In this document: positions 1-12,218 of the stretch, in pieces
Layout: the number at the start of each line of letters is the position of its first letter
How positions within the stretch are numbered: the stretch's first letter is position 1
Source of the DNA: Patellaria atrata CBS 101060
Taxonomy: Eukaryota > Ascomycota > Dothideomycetes > Patellariales > Patellariaceae
Length of the DNA stretch: 64,000 nt
Assembly (NCBI GenBank): GCA_010093705.1
Contig: MU006117.1
Location: 175,821-239,820, forward strand
Direction of reading: 5' to 3'
The notes under the pieces: model-generated
Told to the model about the DNA's origin: nothing
The model's database searches: none
What the model saw: the letters and a program-made list of their open reading frames with translations, nothing else
Made by a program: the position numbers and the translations under genes

Positions 1-1237
1 TGGCTCGGCTTCACTTGTGTTCCTTTTGCTCCAACGTCTGTTTCTCCATCGTGGCGAGGCGTCAACTTTATAACATAGAGGACTAAATAGAAGTTGTCGT
101 TACCTTGCCATATTTTCACCAGTTTAGAATATTTGTAAAGTCTAGGCCCGCTATGCGGACTAGAATGCTTTTCAGAACTTTCTTGAGTGGGTGACATGTC
201 CAAAAGCTGGTACTGTACACTTCTGCATACAGACTTGAGCAAGTTTGAGGACGGACAATGAATTAACACTAGCCTAGCGTCAAGAGCTGAGAAGGACCCC
301 TGATAGGAGTATGTCACTATTGGGAGAAAAACCGGGAGCCAAGAGAATAGCTGCTGGTCCAAGTTAAAAGACAGATAGGACTACAGGAAGACAAAGACCT
401 ATTCCACCATATCGTAACTAAAAAGCAGGGGATCCAGTGATTTGGCCAAGCTTTGGGCTCAAGGCTGAGAGGTTAAAGGGGAGCCTCGATCTCAATTGCA
501 TGCGAATCGTAAACTCTACAAAGCGCCCCTCTTCAAGCCACAGATTCTATCGTGGCAGAGCCGTAAGCTCGGAGAGTCAATATTCCGCTTTCACCAGACA
601 AAGATCTTTTTAAAAGAATATAAATCGAATTCGTGATCGTTCATGTAGAGTAGGTTAAACTTTATATGATCCCTGACCACAGTATGGTGAGTGTCGAACT
701 TACACCACGCCGCGGAATATGGTCATTATAGGGATCTCTTGAGGAGCTTACTGTAGCTTAAATAGATCTCACAAGGATACCAAGCATGATTGATCACCAG
801 TGCAGCCACATTCTAAGAATCGGGTAAAACCGAACGACCAAGGAGACGAGAGTTGTGGAGGAAAGATGGTTCAAGCATTGGCCGTGAAAACGCCGGTTTT
901 CGCTTAAAGCGCTTAGCGTCATGTCCGCTAGTCAGTAATAGTTTAATTCATCTTCAGCTGAATACGTAGTTACCACAGCACTTCCCTACTATCACGAGAA
1001 AATAATCTTCAATCACTGATCAGAGACAAGCACCAGGGAACAGCAGATTATTTCACACTTTTTTTTTATTTCTATTCATTTCGTTAACAACCAATTATCC
1101 AATCCCGCAGAATAAATACAAGTAATCCGAACAACTACATGAAGATAGGGGTAACAAATCTCCCAAATACAAACTCGGGGCAACACTTGTTGTTTGACAC
1201 AGAATGCTCTCGATCTCTCATAACTTAGAGTAGTATA
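1..1237. other. left-edge stretch without a recognised gene
   Basis: No open frame of useful length or recognisable domain was found on either strand here. Near 1060-1100 there is a T-rich tract just beyond the 3' end of the next gene, so the right part probably includes that gene's 3' untranslated region. Confidence 0.4.
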
Positions 1238-3853
1238 TCAGATCCGGTGTCGACAGTTTCTGATGTCCTGTCTAGCATAAAGGATCCTCTCCTCGCTTTG
1301 ACAGTCATGTGGCAAGAATGTCCACAGTTGCTTTGCATGATCGTCCCCGCTCATCTTCTTAGGGTCATCACGATGAGCGCCGAGGAATAAGGGAACATCG
1401 AAATCTCGTACTAATTGCTTCCGGGCCATATCGAGCTCCTCAATAATGCTAAACTCCTTACATAGCTCTTCACGGATCGTGTGCTTTAAGTCCAGCACTG
1501 TATCCTGGCCACGACGACGTATTGTGATTCGCCAGTTGGGGCGGCTGATGTAGTTCCTACCACGAATAAATATCTCACGAGATATCTGATTGAACACTAC
1601 GATAACAGCGATATCAGACATTTGATCTTCTGGTTGACACCCCGGCCCGAAAGCGGCGCCTCGGTCGGTAAGAGCGTTACTAGGAGGGTTTCGAGGTGTC
1701 CTGAACGAAACTACATCTTGTGGGATTCCTCGTCTAGGAGCAATCATATCATCTCCAGCACCTGTGCCTCTATGTTGACCTTCGAAGAAGTCCCTTGAGT
1801 CACGCTCTGGATGTGTGCTCATCTGATAGTCAGCGCGAGGTCCAGTCGGGGCGCGAAAACCGATCTGGGCGCGGGGCCTAGTCGGGATAGAAGAGTGTAA
1901 CGAGGCGCGATGCATATCTTGACGCGGTTGCATACCCTGCGTGGTAGGAGGAACATTCCGGGGACCGATATACGAGTCCTGTTGGATATGCGACTCCCCT
2001 TCAGGCTGCAGTTGTCGGTACCGATTATCCCAAATTTGTCTCGGGGCGTAACGACCTCCGTATACTTCCCGATGACGAACACCTTGAGCATCCCAAGCTA
2101 ATCTGAGTGCATTAGGTCCGCTGTAAGTCTCTCGATGACGGTCACCTTGATCGTATGCCGGTCTATGAGCGTCTATATGTTGCCCTCGGTGAGGTCTGTC
2201 GTTGACATGGATGCGGCGCATCTTCGGGATGGGTCCTTGTTGGGGTGAGTGGGCAGTAGCATCTCCCGTATCCCTAGGTGATCGTGGACGCTTGTTCTGC
2301 GCGGTTTCTTCATCCATACGTGCTTCTGTGCTCTTCTGAGCATTTCTCTGAGATTCCAAAGCATAACTTGGCAGCTCGGATTGACAAATCGTAGAAGGAT
2401 TATCTTGCTGCCGTTGTGCTTGATCAACCATACCTTCTGAACGAATGGATTCAGGCGTGGCTGGATGCCGTTGTTCCGCACTGATAACAGGTTCTTCGCC
2501 ATTGTCCTTGCGAGTACGAACGGCAAGGGCCAGCGTACTGGATGACGAACTGCCCGAACTAGAGTAAGGTGGGTCCTCGTCCTCGTCCTCATCCTCATCA
2601 TCGCAATCGAAATCATCGTTCCTATTCTCCGGGTTATACTCCTCTACAAATTTCTTTACAGAGCTGGTGTGATCTATGACCGAACGAGGATCATGAATAA
2701 GGCTGTGCTTGATGCCCTTCTTCAATCTTGTTGCGCCGTACGTCTCTATTAACTTATTGAGCTCATTAAGTAATTTGGCATCTCTCAGTGCGACTTTATT
2801 GCCGGCGTTCACTGATGTGCTCTTCGAGATAAAGAGACGTCCAAAAGAGTCGAGCCTTGCGTACACCGACTTTGCATTACTCAGATAAGTACCAATCCTC
2901 CAAGGACGCTTGTTAACGTTTGGTAGTTCTAAAGGTGTTAGTACCCTTGACGCGAATCTACATCGTTGCCCTTGGTCATCCTTGACATAGACGTCCACTC
3001 TAACATTCATACGGCGGCGGTCTATCTGTGGAGGAGTCATATATTGCTGGAGAACTGGTCCGGGTTCGAGTAGTATTTCTTCCCCACCGAGGTATATATC
3101 CCATTCGATACGGTCTTCATCATTGAGCAGTCGTAACGTTCGCCGAATCTTATCAACGACCGATACCTTGACTAGTGCTGCGATTCCGTCACTATCTGCA
3201 TTAGCTGATATGTTATCCTCAACCGCACTCCACTCTTCGAAGACGTCTACGGTTCCTCTCCGAAAAGTTATGGTGAGTGTAACCTCCACATCTCCCAGTC
3301 GCGGTCTGCCTTGGTATATACCCCGTTTTCCGGCGGAAGGTGCTGCATTGTTGTTAATGTTGGTTTGGGCACTTGATGTGTTTCCATCTTTGTTCGTGAT
3401 TGCGATTTGTTTCATGGTTGCATCTTCAGTAGTGTCTCTATTGTGCCCCGTATCCACATCCATGAGGAGAGAATCTGTAGGACTTACAGAATTCCAGGAT
3501 TCTTGACGTGCATGGATTTGTCGTTCAGCGCCGGCACGGGTTTCGGGTGAAGGCACCGCAGGAGAATCATCATGTTCGTCATCGTCGGTCTTGCCAGATA
3601 CCTTGGGCTCTTTCTGGATAGTTGCTGGCGACAGACTGGCCGGCGTATTATGTCCTGTCTTCTTCGACGTGTAATGAATCGCTATTTCAATGACCTGTTG
3701 GTAATCCTCGCTCTCCGTCCAATCGGGCTTTACGGCTGAAATAAAGGCGCGAAATTTGTCGTATGTCTCTACTTCATCAAGCTTGACGATGATCGGTTCA
3801 TCATTCCTTCCAACTTCTGTTACAATGACGGACCTGTTATCTTGGGTCGACAT
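1238..3853 (-). CDS. hypothetical acidic, low-complexity protein (about 871 aa)
   Basis: I do not recognise this protein. The single open frame runs further upstream to 4066 only through a GTG codon, so the first ATG at 3853 (MSTQDNRSV) is the better start and gives about 871 residues. Visible parts are an N-terminal ordered region, a central block beginning VEVTLTITFRRG that looks folded, an Asp/Glu run (DEDEDEDED) followed by a serine run, and a long disordered Arg/Gln/Pro-rich stretch. That stretch holds an imperfect tandem 21-residue repeat around 2040-2165 (RHRETYSGPN / RHREVYGGRY). A C-terminal block (SDIAVIVVFNQISREIFIRG, then RRRGQDTVLDLKHTI) could be a small beta-rich or ubiquitin-like fold; this is a guess. 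No signal peptide or membrane segment is evident. No intron is needed to explain the frame. Confidence 0.7.
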   Translation of the reverse strand: MSTQDNRSVIVTEVGRNDEPIIVKLDEVETYDKFRAFISAVKPDWTESEDYQQVIEIAIHYTSKKTGHNTPASLSPATIQKEPKVSGKTDDDEHDDSPAVPSPETRAGAERQIHARQESWNSVSPTDSLLMDVDTGHNRDTTEDATMKQIAITNKDGNTSSAQTNINNNAAPSAGKRGIYQGRPRLGDVEVTLTITFRRGTVDVFEEWSAVEDNISANADSDGIAALVKVSVVDKIRRTLRLLNDEDRIEWDIYLGGEEILLEPGPVLQQYMTPPQIDRRRMNVRVDVYVKDDQGQRCRFASRVLTPLELPNVNKRPWRIGTYLSNAKSVYARLDSFGRLFISKSTSVNAGNKVALRDAKLLNELNKLIETYGATRLKKGIKHSLIHDPRSVIDHTSSVKKFVEEYNPENRNDDFDCDDEDEDEDEDPPYSSSGSSSSSTLALAVRTRKDNGEEPVISAEQRHPATPESIRSEGMVDQAQRQQDNPSTICQSELPSYALESQRNAQKSTEARMDEETAQNKRPRSPRDTGDATAHSPQQGPIPKMRRIHVNDRPHRGQHIDAHRPAYDQGDRHRETYSGPNALRLAWDAQGVRHREVYGGRYAPRQIWDNRYRQLQPEGESHIQQDSYIGPRNVPPTTQGMQPRQDMHRASLHSSIPTRPRAQIGFRAPTGPRADYQMSTHPERDSRDFFEGQHRGTGAGDDMIAPRRGIPQDVVSFRTPRNPPSNALTDRGAAFGPGCQPEDQMSDIAVIVVFNQISREIFIRGRNYISRPNWRITIRRRGQDTVLDLKHTIREELCKEFSIIEELDMARKQLVRDFDVPLFLGAHRDDPKKMSGDDHAKQLWTFLPHDCQSEERILYARQDIRNCRHRI
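2040..2165 (-). repeat. imperfect 63-nt (21-aa) tandem duplication inside the coding region
   Basis: Two adjacent in-frame copies encode the related motifs DRHRETYSGPN and VRHREVYGGRY, each followed by an Ala/Arg-rich tail and a Trp-Asp pair. The copies have diverged, so the duplication is not recent. Confidence 0.55.
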
Positions 3854-4916
3854 TGCGAACAGTTCTGACCGAGGATCCGATCTATGGGTAGGTGGAATGA
3901 TGTATGCGTAGCTATGTGTGATGGATGTATCGAAAAATGTAGGTGTCCAATGCGAGTGCGAGCGCGATATTGATATGATGTCTCGACTTTCGAAGGTAAG
4001 TTGCAGGATAAAGTGATGGAATGGAGACGTATAACGGTTTAAATATCCGTTGAGACTCTCAATCACAAGCCTTTCGTTCTTCGTGCCCCTCTTTAGTCGT
4101 AATTCATGGTATGTGTATGCTCAGTGTTATGCATGTGGTTGAACAATGATATATTACCAGGGACAGTATCGCGCGAGCGTACTCCTTCGGAAGTATGTTG
4201 GTTATCAGAAGTTTACAGCGAAGGATGTATCGCGAAGAAATTTTTGCGGCCTTTATATAAACAAGGATGCGACACTGGGGGATCATCTTAGGGAAGGAGC
4301 GAAGAGCCTCCTGTGAGGCTCCTTCTCTCTTTGTGGCCTGGGACCTCGACATGTGCCTGCCTCGATAACGTCTTCTCTTAAAATAGTGAGTGTTGATTAA
4401 CAATGTTGTAGACCGCGACGCCGAACTGGCACATGAGATGAATCACGCATGTTAAATTGGACCAATCATACGAGGAACCACTGGACAGATTTTCTGTAAC
4501 ACCACCGTAAGGTATAAGGTAATGTCTTGGGTTCACTTGGTTTTGTGAATGTAAGATTCGGGATAACCTAATAACGTCAATCCCGTCAGTATCCAAGGCA
4601 ATCATCAGTGTTGATGACTAACCTGGGTTTTAATGGACGTCGGGTGATGTCTTAACATCACGTGAGAATACCCCTAACACCTTAATTAAACCACAACCCG
4701 ATATCCTGCTGGTCAGTCCAGTGTCCTGGTACTGATGTCGATGGTAAGTCCGTGAAACGACGATAGTAATAAATATCATGTCTTCGAAGACTTCGCGTCC
4801 TTCATTGAAACCTAGTGCCCAACGTACCATTACTCCGCGTATAACTCCATCCATGCACTTGATTAACACGTCCAATCGTCCTCACGACGACATAACAACC
4901 CCTCATCACCCAAATG
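3854..4916. other. intergenic region between two minus-strand genes
   Basis: This holds the presumed promoter of the hypothetical gene to the left and the 3' end of the Rab-GAP gene to the right. Short open frames on both strands show no domain or typical codon pattern. Confidence 0.5.
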
Positions 4917-7900
4917 CTACCTCTCAAATAACTCCTCGCCCTTTGTACTCTCAGCCACCGGCGCAGGAGCGCCAATCTCCCTATCCATAAGATTCTCGAC
5001 TGGCTTGCTGACGCCGACATCTGCTGTCTCTGCACCTTCTAACAACTCCCTATCCGTATCCATGACCGATCTTGTCTCCGGATCACCCTTGCCCCGCGGA
5101 GTCCTAAGATCATCGTGTTCATCTTCACTATCCTCATCTCTACCCGTCGCCGCACGATCGAGCTCACGTTGCGCTTCGTCCATGCGTCGCCGTACCTCTG
5201 CTGCGACTCGCATGCCGTCGGATACAATATTGTCAAGCATACCTCTGATGCCTTTACCTGGTGCTGCGACGCCAGCACTAGCGCCTCCGACGGGGAGGGT
5301 TACATTCGAGCCTCGTCCCGGAGCACCGGCATTTGAAAACGTGGTTAAGTTGGCGGAAAGTGAGGTAGAGGAAGGAATGGACGGGTCGAAGAGCTTGAAG
5401 GAGTTAGAGAAGGCGGAGTCGAAGAAGTTTTCGAGAACTTCGTCCGCGAGAATGACCATGCGGAAAGTTGGGAGTGTGATGAAGAGAGGATTATTGGGAT
5501 CCAATGCTGCGTTTGCTGCAGCTTGGTTGGGTCTAGGTGTTTGAGGAGATTGGGATTTCTTAGGAGAGGTAGGCTTCTCGTTATTTCCCAGATCAAGGAG
5601 ATCGTCCTCATCGTCACCGATAGAAAAGTTGTCGATACCAGCGGCTGCTTCTTTTACTTCACCTTCCGTGCGTTGCTGGTCTGGATCTGCATATTCGAAA
5701 CATCGACGGATGAACGCGGAGACGCTACTTAGGAACTGCTCATCTCTATTTTCCCTTCTTCCTTCCCGGGTTTCTGAGGACACCTGGGTCTGCAGATCAT
5801 TCATAGAAGGTGATGACGATAAGGATCTCTCAAACCCGCGCCTTGAGAGGAAGAGTAACGCTTCGGATATCCTTAGTATTCCTTCACGATCAACCTTACC
5901 GTCACCGTCATCATCGTATAGCTCGAAGAAGTAGCTGATGTTTGACATTATATCCTTTGTTCCTTTGACTTGTGCAAAGCCGGCAACAACATTCTGTAAG
6001 GTAAGGGCACCTGTATTATCTTTGTCCCATTTTTGGAACAATCTCTTCATGAATTCATGATCTGTTGGTTCAGGTCCTGCTCCCCACGGTGATAGATTAA
6101 CAGGCCGGCCCTTCAAGCTATTACCGAAGTACGAGTGCTGTTTCTCCGATTGCGAGTCTTGTAACGGCGTGCTGGGCGAATCCGTTACTGCCCATCTCGT
6201 GATTCCTATCAATGATGAGCGCTGTGTACTCTACTTGGAACTGCCGTAGTCGCGTAAACTGCGGGAGAGTAAACAAAGAAGAGCAAACTTACCAGCGAGA
6301 AACTCTCTAAATGTATCGTAATCCATCTGTGTGGCACTCGGCCCAAGCCCTACTCTCCCCGTTTCCACAGTATTACTAGGGACGCCAGTTACTACTTCAG
6401 TCGCTTTGGTCCTTGCATTTTTCGTCTTCCGGTCAGCCTCGGCTTGGATAGTTTGTAATCTTTGTTGTCGCTCATATAAGACTCCGTAAAACCGGTCATA
6501 GATAAATCCTAAATCATTACTGCTCAGTCGTTTGCTTTCTGGGCCTAGATTGCGTATCGACGTCCGTTTGGCAAAGCTCTCAATACTATCTAGCACCGCA
6601 TCTTTATGTTTGGCTCTCTGTTCTGATATCGTATTTTGTGTGATTCCGGTGAATTCTTTAAAAGCAACAACCATAAGTTCCTGAAACCGGGTGACTGCTC
6701 GTAGTTTTGGATTTTCCGAATTTGGGTGGGCGGACTCATCGAGTCGAGAGAAATATGATTTAAGTATGGATATAAAAGTCCCGTCATCGGTTGCATCTAA
6801 CAGTTCCTCACCATTGATCCGCAGGATAGCCAGGCCGATCTGAAAAAGGACCTTTGGACCCTCTAGGAAAAATACATCTAAGACACGGAAAGCAAAAATG
6901 AGGGGCATAGAGTTTATGTAAAGCGAGAGAAACCAGGGTAGAGAGACCACAGACAGCTGTATGTCCGACCTGACTAGGTGTTCCCATAAGATAGGCATAG
7001 TCTTTTCTACTAGTGATTCGAATACTCTCTGATCAAGAAGAGTTCCGTACATCGTCTGGGAGTAATAACCCGGTAAAAGAGTGTTGCAAAGGACAGATAG
7101 AAGGAAAAATGCTTGAGATTCGGACATGTATCTACGATGATTAGTAAAGTTCACGGCACGATAGCGTTTGAGTTCATACATCAATAACGCGGCAACGACA
7201 ATGTTCATTGCCTGACAGTATCCAACATCCGGGTTTATCCAACTGTATGCTGTCAATACGCGCCTTAACCTCCCAATACCTTCCTCTTCTTGAAAACCAG
7301 GGTATTCAGGAAGACTTCGGTTTAGATCTTTTTCAATCTCATCTATGGCTAAAGACTCTCTCCCTTCGTACTTCTTCAAAGTTTCCTCAAACAGCTTTGG
7401 GTTTTGTAGCCGCTCAAAGAATGAACCTGACGTAAGTTCCCATATCTCACCTCTTAAGCGGTTTGGGAGACCGACACGGATGAGCTTGTGGAACGTAGGT
7501 TGGCGTACGAGGGTCGCGTTTCGACCATTCTCTTTCATCTCCTCCCTCCAAAGTCTCATTTTGGTAGCATCGCGTAGCTTTCTTACATTTCCGGGATATT
7601 TATAAATCTTCCCTAAGCCAGTATCCGGAGGTTCCCGCATTCCAGAGTCATGGTTCTCAGGGCCGCCTTTCTCGTCTGACAGTTCAGACAATAGAAACTC
7701 AGAGTAACACTCCGAGACCACTGCCCGCAGGTTCTCCACCTCTTTCACACCTTCTCGAAGGCCCTTCTTCAGACCATCACAGAAACGTTCGCATTGCTGC
7801 CGACTCCCCGCCATTTGTATCGTCAGCTTCTGGCCTCCAGACGATCCCGAACCCTTCCCTTTGCCATCACCAGAGCCATTCCATGTAGTTATTGCTAACG

Positions 7901-8357
7901 CAAACATGTAACTGTGAGTTGGTAACCGTTCTACCCGTCTAATCGCACATAAGGGTAGAATAAACCCATTTCCGGCGGGACCGGCCCCATGCGTCTGACC
8001 TGTGAACGCACTGGATGCACTCAGACTAGCTGTGTTCAGGAAACTCGAGCCCTGCGTTGAAAACAACAGGTATTGCTCGCTCAGATGTAGTTTTCCAACA
8101 TAATGATTCCCTTGTACCCTTGTTCCATCCTTCTCCCCGCGTGAGCCCTCGTTCTGCGGCCCTCTTTGCGTATGGTGAGGGGCCAGAGTGAGCTCCGCAG
8201 TAATCTCTTGGAGTGGATTCTGGGAAGCCGGCAGTCGGAATTGGCTTCTGAAAAGGGTTGCTTTGGAAGGTCTTCGGTCTGATCCTGGGTTTAAAGGAGA
8301 GAGTGTCGGGTCGATGAATTGCTGAGCTTTCTGAACGAGGGAAGAGAGATTGAACAT
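4917..8357 (-). CDS. gyp2: GRAM-TBC-EF-hand Rab GTPase-activating protein (Gyp2/Mdr1 type)
   Basis: Predicted GTPase-activating protein for Rab GTPases in membrane traffic. I rebuilt three exons: 8357-7180, 7131-6293 and 6205-4917, giving 1101 residues. The 48-nt intron 7132-7179 (GTATGA donor, TACTAAT branch, TAG acceptor) is in frame and easily mistaken for coding; removing it yields the conserved LLIYMSESQAFF. The second intron, 6206-6292, joins FREFLAG to ITRWAVTD. Domains in order: a GRAM-like segment around 85-200; a TBC domain around 295-510 with the arginine finger in IEKDLNRS and the glutamine finger in GYCQAMN; then calcium-binding loops DKDNTGALTLQN (about 730) and DDDGDGKVDREG (about 770). 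A disordered acidic tail follows. The architecture matches yeast Mdr1/Gyp2 and animal TBC1D8/9. The Rab substrate cannot be read from the sequence. Confidence 0.9.
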
Positions 8358-8842
8358 TGCGTTTGACGAGGTTTCTGTTAACCTAAATAAGAAGCTAGTT
8401 ACATGTCAGAACTCCGAGTCTATCCACGCAGTATGCTATCTGATAGAGCCTTACAGAGCTGCTAAGGCTGAGGAATGGATATCATGTTTAAATTCGAGTG
8501 GGAGAGTACTATTGGCTAAGCTCTCCAGAGTTACAGAACAGAGAAATGCCGAAGAACTACCGGCAAGATTTACATCAGGTATGCTTTGACCAATAAGGTG
8601 TCCGGGAAGTCACTACACTAATAAGAACACACCCCACAATTTGATCTGGTAGATACTCCAGAACATGTCAATTGGTAACATTCTGTCGAGTCGATTCATT
8701 AGGTTTAGAAGGACTAATGCTCCATACAGCAACCCTACGGGTCAAGACTAAATCCTGCAGCATTCCCCTACTGCTTCTTCCTCTATAGATGTTATGCACT
8801 ACTAGAACTTAGTGCTGAGAATTTTAAGTAAACTATCTCTTC
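8358..8842. other. intergenic spacer and Rab-GAP promoter
   Basis: No supported gene. It should hold the promoter of the Rab-GAP gene and the terminator of the BTB gene; no specific element stands out. Confidence 0.4.
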
Positions 8843-9860
8843 CTACATAGCACCTGGGTATTGTACGCTTACTATAACGAGGGTCTTGACTTGAGTAGTA
8901 TAAGACCATAAGATATCATGAAAGAGAGTTCGGACAGTACACCATTTTGTATACCAAAGGCATAGAGCATATGAGGATTGACAACTCCCATGGGAGAAGA
9001 GGTACTTATACCGGAAGTCCGTTTCTGGCTGTGTGATTGTACGACAACCTATGCATTCCATAGCAGAGAATCCCGAGCCGTCCATTGATGCCCACCACTT
9101 CCGATGGTTTTGACAGTTATACCTCATAAGTGAGGGATGATCCAGTTTATAATTTTCGGGAACATGCAAGTACAGGTCTCGTCTAAACGCCGGCGTAGAT
9201 TCAATAGCTTCGAGGAAGCTCTCGCTTGATACAAGGATCGCTTGGTACTTGAAGGCGATCTTGACAACTAGGTTCCGAAGCGGACGATAATTCGGTGGTG
9301 TCGTATAAACAAGTTTTACGGCTTGATCGAAACCGTGTTCCATAAGTTCGGATACGGTCATCTCTTCTTCAGTCGTATACCGCTTAAACTTCCGCCTCGC
9401 ATGCTCTTTGAGTGCGGGAACAATATACTTGTCACCGATCGCGTACATCTTTGCATGAAATGGGAGCGATTCCTCTCTCTCTCGAGTCTCGTAGTCGAGC
9501 CTATACAGAAACTCCAGCATCGCTCACACAGCTGTGGGATCATCGTCGTGGAGTTTGATGACGCCAGATTCAGCTTCCTATATGTACGCGTTAGTAATCA
9601 AATTCTAACAACAGGTAATCCCGCGACCTACCTTGAAACCTTGTTTGAATGCGTTCGCAAAATACTCGCACCGTCCGCCTAATACGAACCTATGAAGGTT
9701 GTACCGATCCTCGCAACAGACGACTACCAGATCGGAGTACAGGCCAGAGCTGAACGATCTGTTTCAACACAATACGTTATTTCCACTACTTCGTACCGAA
9801 TAGACAGACTTACTCGCTCATGAATTCCTTAAAAGCCACATATGCCTCCTTACTATTCAT
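8843..9860 (-). pseudogene. BTB/POZ-domain gene with an in-frame stop codon
   Basis: Three exons can be rebuilt: 9860-9814 (MNSKEAYVAFKEFMS), 9758-9632 (containing YSDLVVVCCEDRYNLHRFVL) and 9577-8843. The introns are 55 and 54 nt with GTAAGT and GTAGGT donors. Together they give the fungal BTB pattern: a variable N-terminus, SDLVV, HRFVL, FKEAESGVIKLHDDDP, then AMLEFLYRLDY and the helix FHAKMYAIGDKYIVPALKEHARRKF. Codon 76 is TGA (9524-9526), exactly between DPTAV and AMLEF, where related proteins have a sense codon such as Glu, Cys or Arg. Everything after it stays in frame. Family members are adaptor-like proteins, some binding cullin-3; the role here is unknown. The stop may be a true nonsense mutation or a base error; a downstream ATG (9520) would lose half of the BTB fold. 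Confidence 0.75.
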
Positions 9861-10614
9861 CCTTTCTTTATGCATGTGTACAATGAGCGCAGGGAAGACT
9901 TTGTAAATCCGTACGTACAGGGAGTGCAGTGGGTACGCTTACTGGATTCTTGGTTGAGGATGGAGAAGTCGAAATTGAGCTGGGAAGAACAGGACTGTTT
10001 ATATAGACGCGTATGGTGAATGACCTTAACTGTCCGGACGAGTAACGTGACCAGAGGGCGATTCGACCCACAGAGCATTCACAGATTTGGCGTACATAAT
10101 TGTCTAAGATTAAGAGGCTCCGGGCTGAGCCTCAGGACGAAGATGACCTAGTAAAAGTGAACTAGACGCGTAGCCACTGTAATTGGTCGTCGAGAAATAG
10201 CCACGTAAAGAGCTATGATATTCCAAAGGGAATAGTCTTCCACTATACTGACTACTTCATTTGATCGTGAGCTAAAACTTGGCCACCCGGATATAACATA
10301 GAATACATTCCACTACGACAAGCAGAAAAGAATACATACAGAGGTATCAATCAATCGGGAGCCTTTCCGACCCAAAAGCGCAAAAGCGCCATCATGTGCG
10401 CCTCCCTAGGATCCAATGCACCTTCCCTCCGTATACCTTCCTAAACCAATCATGACCATATTCGGACTTGAATGTCGTGACACAACCATATACCTTCAGG
10501 TTGTCCAACACTAAGGTATCCTACTATCCTCCTATCCTAAGGTACAGTACCTCGTGCTCTTGTTCCGTCTCTCTTTTGAAACTTTCACCGTTTTTCTCCC
10601 CCATCAACTTCCAA
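9861..10614. other. intergenic region
   Basis: No supported gene. A GGTACAGTAC element lies at 10541-10550, one of many copies of a GTAC-type palindromic motif in the spacers of this window. Confidence 0.4.
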
Positions 10615-12218
10615 CTAAAAGTCCCTAAAAGCGTCCTCGTGCTTATCTCTCAGTTCCGCACTATATTCTTCCCGCTCGGGATTCTCATCCTCATACTCAT
10701 CGAAGTTTCTTGTGTCTGCTGGACCCCTTAGATGCGGAACGATGGGTCCTGGAACACGGCGATAGTAGAGTTCGTCCCAGTCGATGTCCTTAAACCAAGG
10801 GTGTGATTTAACAGCCGAAGCCCCGCCCTTAATGTTACCAAGGCGCTTAGAGACATCTACAGTGCAAAGGGCGGAGATGAGAGATCTAGCAGCTGGGGAC
10901 ATGGCAGAAGGGAAGCGGAGATGACCAGCCACGATCCTGTACAGAGTTGTTAAACAGAAAAGCACGACAATTCGCAAGGTAGAAAACATACTGTTCGTAG
11001 ATTTTCATTGGGTTTTGATCCCAAAACGGCGGTTGACCGACCAGGAACTCGTAAACCAGAATACCGAAGGCCCACCAGTCGACGGCGCAGCCATGACCTA
11101 CGCTTTTGTGAGACATATGAGTCGTTATTCAGAATTGCAGTTTAACGTACCTGTGTTCCTGATGACTTCCGGAGCAAGATATTCAGGCGTGCCACAGAGA
11201 GTGTATGTCTCCCCTGACAATGTCAGTCAGTACATTTACCCATGAAACTGTGTTTGCGAGGGACATACTGTCATCCACTTTCTTCGCAAAGCCAAAATCC
11301 ACCAACTTCAAATGGCCCTCAGCGTCTATAAGGATATTCTCGGGCTTCAAGTCCCTATAGGCGACGCCCTGTTGCTCATGGAGGAATTCCAGAATCAAGA
11401 CTATTTCTGCGGCGTAGAATTGAGACGTAGCTTCATTGAATCGTCGCGCTCTTCGTAGATAGCTGAAGACCTCACCACCAGGGCAATAATCGAGCTGTTG
11501 AATAGTTAAAATACACTCTCACAGAAGCGTACAAGTGTGCCAGTCACTTACAAGCATATATAGAGAATCATGGTCTTGAAAACTTGCTACGAGTGTTGTG
11601 ATGAAGGGATGGCCGGCCACTGCAGCTAAAACATTCCTCTCGTTTCGGACATGCTCGACTTGCTTTAGCCGTATGACTACGGTCCCGTTAGTACTCTGAG
11701 GTAAACGCCAATCAAATATGATCAACTTCTAGACTGGACAATTTGTTACCATCAACCTTCCGTAGAATTTTGAGCGCAAAAACTTTGTCCCCATCTGGGC
11801 CCTTCGCGTCCCTTAATCTAGACAACCAGACCCTGGCGAATGTGCCTACAAGGACCAATTAGTATTCGGCTTTATTCTTGAATTTCAACTCTTCAAGTTG
11901 AATAGGTGAGAATTGAACGGTAGTATTCTCACCAGTTCCTAAGGTCTTTATAAGGTCAAAGTCCTCGCTCCGCAAATACTTCCTCGAATGTCCCACGGGT
12001 TTATCATTAGGGTCCACGAGGATTTCATCATACCCCATGGGGTGTTTCTCAGCTTCCCATTGTGCTAGGGCATGCTTCTCCTCATCACGACGGGCCGTGA
12101 TGGCGCGCTCATCCTCTTGTGGTTGCTGCGGTGGGCGTTCTGGTGAGGATTTGCGGTTTCGGGTCATGCTGTGGTGCAGACCGTGGGGAATGATGTGGTG
12201 CATCGCTGCTGCAGCCAT
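10615..12218 (-). CDS. cAMP-dependent protein kinase catalytic subunit-like (AGC kinase)
   Basis: Seven exons rebuild an exact 407-residue frame: 12218-11933, 11845-11750, 11676-11552, 11494-11269, 11213-11151, 11097-10992 and 10936-10615. The introns are 53-87 nt. Kinase landmarks are the glycine loop LGTGTFARV, the ATP-binding Lys in FALKILRK (K121), the catalytic loop YRDLKPEN (D217), DFGFAKK (D235) and the activation-loop TYTLCGTPEYLAPE with the PKA-type phospho-threonine T249. The protein ends in an FxxF tail (FRDF), as PKA catalytic subunits do. It would phosphorylate targets when cAMP releases the regulatory subunit. The N-terminus (about 85 residues, basic and proline-rich) differs from the long Gln-rich N-terminus of the main fungal PKA, so this may be the second isoform (PkaC2/Pka2 type). 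That assignment is an inference; a related AGC kinase is possible. Confidence 0.9.

Noticed and set aside
4066-4067. Upstream start (GTG) of the hypothetical gene at 1238-3853
   Set aside because: The extra 71 residues depend on a non-ATG start and include no conserved feature; the first in-frame ATG at 3853 begins the acidic, ordered part.
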